NCBI GenBank assembly: GCA_951799445.1
Contig: OX637291.1
Coordinates: 13,766,501-13,830,500 of the forward strand
DNA length: 64,000 nt
Reading direction: 5' to 3'
Source of the DNA: Pseudisothecium myosuroides
Lineage: Eukaryota > Streptophyta > Bryopsida > Hypnales > Lembophyllaceae
Both the position numbers and the translations under genes were made by a program. Position 1 is the first letter of the stretch. Each line of letters opens with the position of its first letter. This document shows, piece by piece, positions 50,011-60,745 of this stretch. The notes under the pieces were generated by a model. The model was given only the letters and a program-made list of their open reading frames with translations, was not told the origin of the DNA and searched no databases.

Positions 50011-50395
50011 TAAGGTAGAAGCACCAGTAACCGATCATTTAAGGAATTTTGGAGCAGATTGTACGCAGTAGGAGGTGTTGGAAATTTTTTCCCATGTAGG
50101 AAGATAAGAAATATGGGGATAGCAAAAATTTTAGAATTTTATTCCCAATATTGAAATTATTGTGAATTTTGGGAGCCAAAAAGTACTCTTGACCAGTAGC
50201 CAATGTCTAGAGTCTTCCAATTCTAATCATAGCATAACTACTTTCTTGCTCACTACTATGGGGGCATGTATCATGACCTTATTAGCCCCTACCTTGAAAG
50301 GAACAAAAAAAAAACCATTCCGATGCCTTGACTGGAAATAGTGCACTCTACAAGTTGGGTACTGGGTGTGATCTGTTACTGGTGCTTCTACCTTA
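50011..50395. mobile_element. TIR element, ends TAAGGTAGAAGCACCAGTAAC
   Basis: A 27-bp terminal inverted repeat with one mismatch (50011-50037 and 50369-50395) encloses about 330 bp without coding signal. Taking the flanking TA as target duplication, the element starts AGGTAGAAGC, similar to the starts of the elements at 6077-6924 and 15370-16727. Confidence 0.75.
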
Positions 50396-51179
50396 AGTGT
50401 GGTGGACCTAGACAGCGAATTCCATCCTTGATGCCTTTCAAATTTGGAATCAAAGGCCCCAAATTAGCTAGGAGAGGTGAAGAACATAGTAAGAGAGGTG
50501 AAGAATGTAGGACACTAAGCAACTACAAAATAGAGGTGAATTTTTACATTTATCCTTGGTTGAGGGGAAGATAGATATAGGATGCAAACTTCAAAATAAT
50601 GACCACTTTTAATTAACGTCCTGCAAATAGATAGACCCTATAAAGAACCAACATGTTTCTTTTCATGAAAAATTCTTAGGTCCCTATATGACAACTAAGT
50701 CATAACAAAGTCATTTGACTTTCCAACTAATAATTGAGTGGACTATGGTGGTAAGCCCCCCCCCCGCCAATGTCCGGGTTTGAATTCATTACCACCTCAT
50801 TTGTGTGCCAAGGCTATGTGTGAATAGAAGCTAGACTATTAAAGTTTTTGTCTCTGGAGCACTAACTTGCTAGTATGCAAACTTTCTCAAAGCAACTTTT
50901 GTCAATGGAGAACTTCTTCCCTTTTGATCTAGAACCAACAAAGAAGTCATGAACAAAGTTTTTATTGACTCTCAATGGAGTTGAAGGAGGCTTTGCATTA
51001 GCAAAAGCTACATTTGCAATGGTTGTGAGGAAGTTTGAGTAGGACCTTACTTGAAAAGTCAATTAGTGCTATATAGACGAAGCCTCCCTATATTGTAGCT
51101 CTTTATTGTCCCTTGATTGAAGGGGAAGACAGTTTGCATTGAAAAAAGCTACATGTGACTATGTGAGGAAGTTTAAATA
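50396..51179. other. Gene-free stretch
   Basis: Contains a C-homopolymer run near 50758; no gene or element recognised. The minus frame at 50862-51062 has no motif. Confidence 0.45.
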
Positions 51180-51392
51180 TACCAGAGTTTTTCAATGTCT
51201 AATTTGACAAATTTTGGTAACGTCAAATATAGCAACCTATATTTTTATGTCAACAATGACGCCTAATGTAACATCAAGATGTTACATTAGGCGTCATTGT
51301 TGACATAAAAATATAGGTTACTATATTTGACGTCACCTAAAATTTGTCAATTGTTATATTAAACGTCACCAAAACATAGTTTTCTTATAGTG
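51180..51392. mobile_element. Near-perfect foldback MITE
   Basis: Two arms of about 80 bp meet almost without a loop at 51275-51277 (TAACATC AA GATGTTA). Shared blocks include TGACGCCTAATGTAACATC and ATAAAAATATAGGTT. The right end reads as the complement of CACTATAAGAAAACTATG, the common terminus of plant CACTA-type MITEs. The left end is degraded. A transcript through it would be a long double strand and a good substrate for small RNAs. Confidence 0.85.
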
Positions 51393-54033
51393 ATAGGACC
51401 TTACTCAAAAAGTGAACCAATTTTACAATGCTACAATGACAAAGTCGTAGCATTCTTAAACCAAAGTTGTTTGTTTTGTATTGTAAGTGCAAAAAGAAAA
51501 TTTCTCAAGAGTGTTGCATCCATTTTAGATAGGAGGAGGGTGTAGAGGCACACCATCACTATAGAACCAAGGCAACATCAGCACTGAATGTTATGCAGAT
51601 TTGTAAACAACAGACTACTACTAATTTTTAGGATAGGAAAATAAATAATTAAATAAATTTGGCAAAAATTTGTTGTTTATAGATCTGGTGACTTCCATTC
51701 TTTAGTACAAAATTTATTGTGGTATGATTACTATTCATCAATCTTGCCATATGTCCCATAGCTAGTGTTGGATGTAGAACATTCTATATCATTTTGTTAG
51801 AAAGATGAAATAATACGGAATATTTCACATCACTCTAGTGGAAAAAGGCAATCCAAATGAAGGCTACTGAATGTTATGCACTCTCATACTAGTATACAAT
51901 AGTGCAAAATCATTAATAATGTGACATAATCATTTAAAATAACTATTAATGCTATTTGCACTAAAAATGGTACTTTTGCAAAGGTTTTTAGTGAAACACA
52001 TACAGTTATAGAACTTTAGAGGATAAAGATGAACATCAAGTTTTCTTTAGAAGACATTAGAAAGTGTGCGCAGTGCAAGACCAAGAGCTAGAGTTTGGAA
52101 AAAATACAGGACCAAACTCATTGGAGCACCAAAGCTCAAGTCTGATGGAGTTTGGTGCCATATTTCTTCTATACTATTTTTAATTAAAACTTCCTCTGAC
52201 ACCCTACTACAAACACATGACAAACTTCACGCTTAGCTTATGTATTGTCTATTAATATAGAAATCCTCGATGTATTAGATTTGTGCAATGATGTATGTTA
52301 TAATGTTTACAACAAAAATTGAATGTAATTTGATAAATATAGCCAATTTGAGGTTTCCTTTCAAAAAATAAGTAGCATTTACAATTAATATGAAAAAAAT
52401 TCAAATAATTTATAATAAAAAGTATTCACCTTTATAACCTTCAAGTCATAATACCACTTGTAATACCACTACCAAGCAAAGTGTAATTGTATATAATGCA
52501 CTTATAAAATTTGAATACTTTAATATGTAAAAAAATATACTTTCTTACAAGTTTTGATTCCCTCATATTTTAGGAGGAAAACAAAATTATTGTGAGCTTT
52601 TAAAGTATTAAGAGTAAAAACAATTAAATTAGTCATAGTAAATATTTTTAAAATATGAGAATTTTACCAAATAATGCAAAATATTAGTGTTGCTAAAAAT
52701 CTTTGTCTTTCATTTTATATTTTTTGACAAATTTAATTATAAAATTGTAAAATTAACTTATTTATGCACGTAATTATGCCAAAAAACTTTGACTAGAAAA
52801 CCTCACCAATTTCAAGATTGCAATTTCTTAAACTTTAATACAAATATATTTTTGGCACTTTCCTAAGGCAAAGTTTCCACTTTCAAAAAAAATTATATAA
52901 AGAACAATTTCTTGCACAACTTGTGCAAAAAAATCCTTATATGTAGAAACGAATAAAAAATGTGAAAATTCTTTTTACAAGCACAAGTGTTTGATAATAG
53001 TTTCATTTTGATTTCAAAACACTTAAAACATTAGGATTTGAACCACACTCTAAATTTTATGATCAACATTTAATTTATCGGGATTTCACTCAACTTATCA
53101 TACCTTTCCCCTTGTTAGAAACAAAAATTTTCAAAATTAAAATATTTGTACCTATTTCCAACCTCATATGTTGTTGCTCTTAGAAAACTGGCAAAATGCA
53201 ATTTTTTTTTTAGTTATTTGTCTTTTCTTTTCATACAGAAGTTCTATCATGATATTTAAACCATTAGAGCATTGATATATTGAAGTATGTTTGCAAATAA
53301 TTTAACAAATAAATTCTTTAAAGACTTAGACATTACGATGGAAAAATCATAAGCTTTGACCACTTAACACACGGATTGGTTTCCATGTCTCTTTGGCTCA
53401 AAGGAAATATTTTTAAATATATTATTTTCCAAAAATTTAAAAAGTTGAGGTTAATCCATCCATGTCTATAAGGGCAAATTGTGTCTCTTTCAAAGTTTTG
53501 ATCTTAAGTATGGGGAAAATAGAAATTTTTCATTACTCTTTTAAATATGTTATAGAGAGTGGGATGTCTACAAACTTTAGCACTTTTTGATTTTCAATAA
53601 TTTCAAATGTTTATTATTGCAAAATTAAATTACAAGAATAATATGGTGCACAAAAGGGGTGGACAAGATTTTAGGAAAAGTTCATATGATTCTTTGGGTG
53701 GAATGAGTGGAAGGAACCCTTTTTATCATAAATCTTGAAGTAGATACAAAATTGTATTTTGATTGGATGAAGGAGTGCCTCAGTAGCTCTTTCTCCATAG
53801 TGTTGAAGTTAGTGCATCCAATTTGCAAGATCTAATTTATAAAGGAAGTAGGATAATCCCCCAGATTTGTAAAGATGTTGCCAAAGATGTGACGTTAAGA
53901 AAATTTACCATTGGATTTTAAGAAATGTTGTGCACATATTTCTGAAATAGAATCTTATTGGTTTGATTTTGGCTCTTTTACAACTTACTTCATATTCAAA
54001 GATATATAGTATTATAAGAGATCTTTTTTATTT
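51393..54033. other. Long AT-rich gene-free stretch
   Basis: No exon, element terminus or tandem repeat was recognised. Composition is extremely AT-rich, consistent with old degraded repeats. Confidence 0.5.
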
Positions 54034-54750
54034 CCTAACACCTAAAATCCCAAGGCCTTATTTCCATCAAAAACCACTCAAAACTACTATGATTTCTATT
54101 GCAAAGTGCAAAAAACTTTGTATTTATCTTTTTTTATTTATTATTTTTTTGCATATCTAACTATAAGATCTTGCACTAGACTAGTATATAAATGTGCTAA
54201 ATTTTTTTCAGAAACTTTGACCAAATACATTGCAAGATATTTGCATTTAAAGAGAAGAATTTTTATTTTGCACCTTGCTCAACTAGGTTTTTTGGCTTTG
54301 AATCATCTTAATTTAATTTTTTTTAAATTTGAAAAATTGAGTTGACAATCTAGAAAATTTAAAATAAAATAAAATAAATGAATTTTCACTCATAAAAAAA
54401 ATTGCTAAGTAGAAGTAGGTTCAAGATTGAAGGAAAATCAAAATCATTAATAGCTCTAAGATGGAATTGGAATACACTAATCACAATGGTGGGATTTTTC
54501 TAGCAATAAATCTTAACTTAATAGTCTTTTTTTTAAATTGTCAAAATTGAGTTCAGAATGTCCATAATTTTCACATAACAAACCCAAATGGAATGAAGAA
54601 ACGCTTCCTACAATCTATGAGAAACAAATATTTTAAAATTCTTTTTGGGAGGGGGGATTCTGCCTGCCGTACTTAGAAATGAACTTTCTATGCCATAACT
54701 TTTGCTCCCGGGCACCAATTGAAATAAAAAATTTATTCCCCAAAAGTTAA
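54034..54750 (+). mobile_element. Diverged TTAA-family copy
   Basis: Block order follows copies 1-3: a left end like CTAACACCTAAAATCCCAAG, then ACTCAAAACT, TAAGATCTTGCACTAGACTA, TTTTTTTCAGAAACTTTGAC and GCCATAACTTTTGCTC near the right side. Similarity is much lower than among copies 1-3, and the right terminus is missing just before the GC-rich start of the next gene. An old relic. Confidence 0.65.
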
Positions 54751-55231
54751 TGTGTTTTTAAGGGCCCTACAGGAAACGCTGACGCTCCCAATGAGGGGAA
54801 CGCCGCGCCGCGCTGGGAACGGGGAGAGCAGGGAACGCTGGGGACGCAGTTTGTTGAAACCGAAGTTTTCCTCGTGGATTTGGCTATGTCGATTGAGTTG
54901 CAGATGAAGCTTTGATTTGCTCTCCATTCACGCTCGTCGCTAGGTTTCGAAGCGGTTCTGGTTTTGTGTGTCGCAGCATGTCGCAGGGGAACGCTTACCC
55001 GTGCAACGCTCTCAATGTAGGGAGTTGAGCATTTTTCGATCATTTTTTGAAGTTTGCACTGTAAGCTTGGTGTTGAAGTGGCCATGGCGATGGCAGTCGA
55101 CTTCCTCGTCGTTGCTCCCTCAAGTGTAGGTGTTGGATTCTTGCTGGGGTTTTTTTCGTCTTTGTAAAGGAGGGGTTTGGGAGGGTTTAGGGTTTAGGAG
55201 GTTTGTAAAATTTTGATTTGGGTGGTGGCGA

Positions 55232-56439
55232 ATGCAGGCGTCAAGTCCGTTTAGCGTTTGTTCGTCCTTGTTTAGAAAGTTGAATTCGAACAATGTTGTC
55301 GATGAAGGAGAAAATGGCAAGCGATTCTGTACACTGACATTGTTGCTGCTCGAGTTGGACGACCTCCTGCCGGAATACCAAAATCTCAGGTACGTTCTGC
55401 TTCAGATTTATTTTCTCTACTTTGAGTGTTTCGTAGGGTTGATTCACTCGGAAACGAATGAGGGTTTGTAGAAATTGGACATTTCTGTTTTCTCACCATT
55501 TCGACTTCCATTATGACAATTTTTGGAGACTGCAGTATGTGCGTCCTTTTTAGAGCGCTGTTGCAACTCCCCTTGCAAGTTAGATTGGTGCAAAAAACTT
55601 CTGCACACAATCCGAAGAAGTTATTGAGAACTTCTGTAAAATTTAACATTTTAATTCTGTTAACTGAAAGTCGGGAACCTCGGCGCTGTTGGGGAACTTC
55701 AAGGGAACTTCGAGGGAACTTCGGGGAACGAAAACTCGTTGCCGAGAACATGAGCTCTAGAACGGGAACTCGTCTTGTCGCAAGTTGTTCACTGAGTTGA
55801 TCAGAATGCGCATCAATTCAGTTGTCGTAGCTGGACTATGAAATTAGAGGTACTATTTGTATGTGTTTGAATTCTTGGTTGGAATGAAAGAGAGACGGAA
55901 CAACAAAGAAATTGGAAAAGAATGGAAATTTCTGCTTGAATTGTGTGTAGCAGTTGCGTTTTGGTACAATTTGGTTTGTGGAACTGAAAGTGTCTAATTT
56001 CAGAGCGATGGTGAGTTTGGTTGTAAGGCACGGACATTTTTCTTTGCTTGGACAATGCGTTCCATGGGAAAGAGCCAAAGTTGCCCTAATTTGCACTCTA
56101 GAATTTGCTGGAAGAACTTGTTCAGTTAGCATGCATCTTCATCAAGCAGAAGGACAACGCAGAAGTTCTCAATAACGTTAAAATTTTAGAAGTGCTGAAA
56201 TGGCTCACCTGTCTTCATTTGGGTGCATACTCTTTGTTATTAGGGGAAGGTGGAGAACTGTCTAGTATGGAGAAATTGATGTGTTTGTGAATTGCATGTG
56301 ATTCCAGGCAGTTATTATGTTCCACCTGCAAAGATATGCTGCGACAATGTCAGTCTTGGAGCCTCTTTATTTGGATCATAAGCCTAATCATATGATTATT
56401 ATGGTTGGGTCACTTTTGTGGGTATCGATATATGTTTAG
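55232..56439 (+). CDS. Short gene or fragment resembling the CNOT10 TPR region
   Basis: A GC-rich start region leads to a candidate chain of exons: 55232-55389, a 7-nt microexon 56004-56010 (AGCGATG), 56102-56176 and 56308-56439. All are bounded by GT-AG and in phase, totalling 123 residues. The join reads LLPEYQNLR-AM-NLLEELVQL, then KQKDNAEVLNN and AVIMFHLQRYAATMSVLEPLY. The last part resembles a TPR segment of plant CNOT10, a CCR4-NOT deadenylation complex subunit, which I recall as AVIWFHLHEYAKALSVLEPLY. CNOT10 is far longer, so this is a fragment, a truncated duplicate or an incomplete model; a donor-like GTATCG lies before the final stop. The short frame starting ATGGCGATGGCAGTCGAC (55084) could not be joined in phase and may be leader. 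Confidence 0.45.
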
Positions 56440-56954
56440 CAGCTGTGGTGGCTATCGGGTTTGTAGATCATATAGAATGGCAGAGTTGCAAGTTACGTAC
56501 AAAGACAGCCTGTTGGCGCTTCTATTGTTTCTGTACCCAAAGATTGTAAAACTATCTTCGGTATTATTCTTGTCTCATTCGGAATGTGGTGTACATTTTA
56601 ACAAATTCATTAGTAAAGACCATTTTTGGAGTCTATGAATAATGCTGACAAATTTTGGGGTTCTATTTCAAATGAAATCTGAAATTCCAGTTTACCACTT
56701 GGATCCAGCTTCTAACATACAATCACCACTATGACTTGTAACACGTTGACGGTGAGCACCAAAACTCATCAATTGAAAGGACTCCATCTTAAAATGTAAT
56801 TTTAGCACTTCCAAAGCATTCAACAATTCCACTAATAAATTTAACCCTGGAACATTGGGTAGTGGAAATCATCCTTTTGGATACTGTGTGAATCATTTGC
56901 TTAAAAAATACCAAGAATACTCATTGGAGGTCAAACTAGTGTGCAAGTTCAGGT
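56440..56954. other. Stretch after the CNOT10-like fragment
   Basis: Frame 56405-56638 is open (ELQVTYKDSLLALLLFLYPK) and could hold a further exon, but I could not connect it. Nothing else was recognised. Confidence 0.35.
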
Positions 56955-57617
56955 AGATAAAAAAAAATTACTTTTTTCAAAAACAAACAATTGAAAGTGA
57001 TTTTCTATATTTATATATTCGTGGAAAGCTTTGAAACATTCCATTTCAATCAATGAGTCAAAAGTTATGAGGAGTTTTTTGTTTGTGGGCAATTATGAAT
57101 TCTCTATTCTATAATAAACTTTGAAGTTCTTTATCTTACTCAATTTTTGATATATTTTGGAATGAAATCATAGAATGTAGATTGTTTATTACAACATTGC
57201 AACTATTGGGATTGACATTTTTTAATTCCATAACTAAATTTGTAACAATTTAGTATTTTGAATCACTCTCTACTTCTTTCTACTTACTATTTTTTTCTTA
57301 TATGTTGTACAATTCCAAATGATGTGAAATTTTTCAAGCATGTAGCCAACTTGTCTAGGAAAAACAATCCAAAGGAGCACCACCATTTTGGACATTTTTT
57401 CATAGAAAAGTGAGCTTGTGAATTGCAGCTGTCCTATTTTTCGCAAGGCCAAAAAAATGATTTCAGTGAATTCGAATGCTTATATCTTGCAATCCACGCG
57501 GCGGAAGTTTTTGAAATTTTTACCACGTGTTCTGAAGTTAGCATATTACAAAATCCTACGCTTACATGTGTCAAAAATAGTTTTTTTTCAAAAATTTGGT
57601 ACTTGTACTAAAAATTA
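56955..57617 (-). mobile_element. TTAA-family copy, truncated at both ends
   Basis: In inverse orientation the sequence follows copies 1-3 from the block GCAAGCTTTCCACG-like (here GTGGAAAGCTTTGAAAC) through CTACTTTCTTTCTACTTACT and AGGACAGCTGCAATTCACAAG-like to GTACTTGTACTAAAAATT. Both CCCCTAAAGG termini are absent. Confidence 0.85.
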
Positions 57618-57727
57618 ATTAATCATTATAATAGATCTAACTTTTTTCAATATATGTTTTTGTACGTGATTCTCGAGGGCCCACACGTCTTGTTCCATCT
57701 TTACAAAAAGTTTCAAAAAATCATGAT

Positions 57728-59296
57728 CCATACCTTAAGACAGGATGTTTGTTTGTTTTGATTTGTTTTGTTTGTCATGTCGAGATCTCTCGGACCGTGC
57801 GTCCCCCGGCGGTGTGCTTGGTACCGTCGGAAAGCCCTCGGCGAGGAGGGGTGCACGGGCTTGGTTTTGTGGCGTTGGGAGTCACGGTGGGAAAGTTATT
57901 GAATTTTGAGTTATTTTGGGATCTTAAAATTACTAAATTATGTATCTTTTGAACCATGTATCAATTTGCCATGTTCTTGGTACCATTGGAAAGCCTCCAA
58001 TGAGGAGGGGTGCACGGGCTTTGATTCATGGTATTTGGAGCTACTATGGGAAAGTTATGGAGTTTTGAGTTATTTTTGGTTTTAAGAATGACTTAATTAC
58101 TTTTGTTTTGGTTGTGGCAACGACACAGGGCTACACTAGTCCATACCTTAAGACAGGTTGTTTGTTTGTTTTGTTTGTTTGTTTGTTTTGTTTGTCACAT
58201 TGAGATCTCCGGGACCGTGCGTCCTCCGGGGGCGTGCTTGGTACCATCGGAAAGCTCTTGGCGGGGAGGGGTGCACGGGCTTGGTCCCGTGGTGTTTGGA
58301 GTTACGGTGCGGAAGTTATCGATTTTTGAGTTATTTTTTGTTCTTAAAAATAACTAAATTATGTATCTTTTGAACCGTGTGTCAAATTATCACGTTTTTG
58401 GTACCGTTGGAAAGCCCTCGACAAGGAGGGGTGCACGGGCTTTGTTTTGTGGCATTTGGACCTACGATGGGAAAGTTATGGGTTTTTGAGTTATTTTTTA
58501 TTTTTTAAATGACTTTTACTTTTGTTTTGGGTGTGACAACGGCACAGGGCTACACTAGTCCATACCTTAAGACAGGTTGTTTGTTTATTTGTTTTGTTTG
58601 TTTGTTTTGTTTGTCACGTTGAGATCTCCCGGATCGTGCGTCCCCCCGGGGCGAGCTTGGTACCGTCGGAAAGCCCTCAGCGAGGAGGGATGCACGGGCT
58701 TGGTTTCGTGGCGTTTGGAGTTACGGTGCAGAAGTAATTGAATTTCGAAGTATTTATGGATCAAAAATTAGGAAATTACTTTTACTTTGATTTCAGTCGC
58801 GTTCTTGGTATCGTCGAAAAGCCCTCGGCGAGGAGGGGTGTACGGGCTTGGTTTGGTGGAATTTAGACTGGCGATGGGAAAGTTATGTATTTTTGAGTTA
58901 TTTTTGGATTTTAAATTCTACTAAATTATGCTAAATTATATATCTTTTGAACCGAGTGTCAATTTGTCACATTCTTGGTACCATTGGAGAGCCCTCGGCG
59001 AGGAGGGGTGCACATGCTTGGTTTCATGGCGTTTGGACCCGCGGTGGGAAAGTCATTGAATTTTGAGTTATTTTTGGATCTTAAAAAATACTAAATTATG
59101 TATCTTTTGAACGGTGTGTCAATTTGTCACAATCTTGGTACCGTTGGAAAGCCCTCAACAAGGAGGGGTGCACGGGCTTTGTTTTGTGGTGTTTGGACCT
59201 ACAATGTGAAAGTTTTGGATTTTTGAGTTATTTTTTATTTTTTAAAAGACTTTTATTCTTGTTTTGGCTGTGGCAATGGCACAGGGCTACACTAGT
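57728..59296 (+). repeat. Tandem array with higher-order units of about 415 bp
   Basis: Units begin CCATACCTTAAGACAGG (57731, 58141, 58559) and end GGCACAGGGCTACACTAGT. Each carries a TTTG-rich run, a GATCTC-CGGACCGTGCGTCC block, and then subrepeats of about 160 bp built on TTGGTACCGTCGGAAAGCCC, GGAGGGGTGCACGGGCTTGG and GAAAGTTAT-TTTTGAGTTAT. Units 1 and 2 have two subrepeats and unit 3 has four. Frames through the array are interrupted, so coding is unlikely. A single dispersed copy lies at 49305-49545. Confidence 0.9.
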
Positions 59297-60471
59297 GAAT
59301 ATTGAGATTGTAGGAGCCAGCTCAAAATCCATTTTGTTCTCCAAGGGGACAATGGGACTTTAGGGGTTATAATTTGAAAAGGATGCATTTGTTCTTGATT
59401 CTATTCTAATTTTTTGTTTTGGAAAAAAAAGATTCATCATTTAAAACAAATCTTCATTGTAAAAAAACTTGTCATTTTTTGAATTTAAAATAAAAAGATT
59501 ATAATTAATAAATAATCTATGATCTACAAATTCAATTGTTAATATTTTATATAATTAATTCTATGAATATTTGATGGATTAATCTTTACTTTCATATTGT
59601 TATAATCGTGAAATTCAAACATATTTGTATATGTCCCAAAACGGAAGTAGGTTGAGCCATTTCCAGCCAATGTTTTCAAGGGACTTGAGGGACTAAGACA
59701 ACATTTTTTTAATCCCGAAATATTTAATAGACAAGTATTAAATCCCATACTATTTAGTTTGTGATAACATAATACATATTACAAATGAATGTGTTATAAA
59801 TCATGGGGTTGTGATATATTTTGACAACGATGTACACATTGTTACAAATCATGAATTACAAGTATATGATTCTATCTATATAAATTGCACTATACAACAA
59901 TGAGGGTTGTTAGCACTTGAGTCTTGAATCTTGAGTTCATGATCCCAGTAGCCTAAGCACCTACAGTGTAGGCACTTTCAATGATTATAGGGTACCAACT
60001 TAATCTACAATAGGTTAGCATTTGTAGGCTCAAACACCAACGTTGTTGTTAGCCAAACTACCCCCAATAGACCCTTCCTTTATGCGGGTCTAGGGTGTTT
60101 TTTTCAGGCAATTAAATGTCCAATTTCCTCAAAAAAAAATGGACAACTTCAAACCTGTATAGAAAAAAGGGGATAAATGTGTTAAAAAATGCCAGACTGT
60201 AATGATGGTTGTGCACACTATTGCCATAATGCTCCCTAAATCTCATTTCATTCATCGTGCAGAGCCAACATATACAATAAATTGCATACAAAAAATACAT
60301 ATTCAAAATTGTATACTCAAAATTCGCATCTTTCAATTCAAACCCCCAGAATAAAGAAGCCATGAAACTTATAACCTTCTTGAAAGAAAGGCCACATAAC
60401 CATTTGTCTGAAAACCAAAAAAACCCACCCTGTGCGGGTCTACTCAACTACGAGAAGACACATCTAGTAAT
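59297..60471. other. Gene-free AT-rich stretch
   Basis: CTTTAGGGGTTATAA near 59358 resembles the right end of the TTAA family, but no body precedes it. No gene seen. Confidence 0.45.
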
Positions 60472-60737
60472 CAGGGCTTTTTTTTTTGGCTTTTTGGTGC
60501 TAGATTGCACTAGAAAAAAAATCTGGCTAAAAAAGGTTATAAACAATGCCAAAAAAATTGGATGAAATCGCCAGACAACTTTGAAATTAAAAAATATATT
60601 AGATGAAATCGCCTAATTGTGGATGAAAACCATACTATACATCCAATAAGTGGATGAATGCTGCAATTTGGAGCACCACTATAACATTTTATATCGCCAC
60701 TATGGCACTTCTTCAAAAATGAAAAAAAAAAGCCCTG
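60472..60737 (+). mobile_element. hAT MITE, copy 2
   Basis: A 266-bp element begins CAGGGCTTTTTTTTTTGGC and ends with GCCCTG, flanked by a perfect 8-bp duplication CTAGTAAT (60464-60471 and 60738-60745). The interior matches the copy at 34357-34650 in reverse (GTGGCGATATAAAATGTTAT, GTGGTGCTCCAAATTGC after complementing). Perfect target duplications indicate fairly recent insertion. Confidence 0.93.
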
Positions 60738-60745
60738 CTAGTAAT

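Noticed and set aside
57749..58373. Several frames of 60-84 codons rich in Cys/Val
   Set aside because: They are readings of the 415-bp tandem repeat and are interrupted in each unit.
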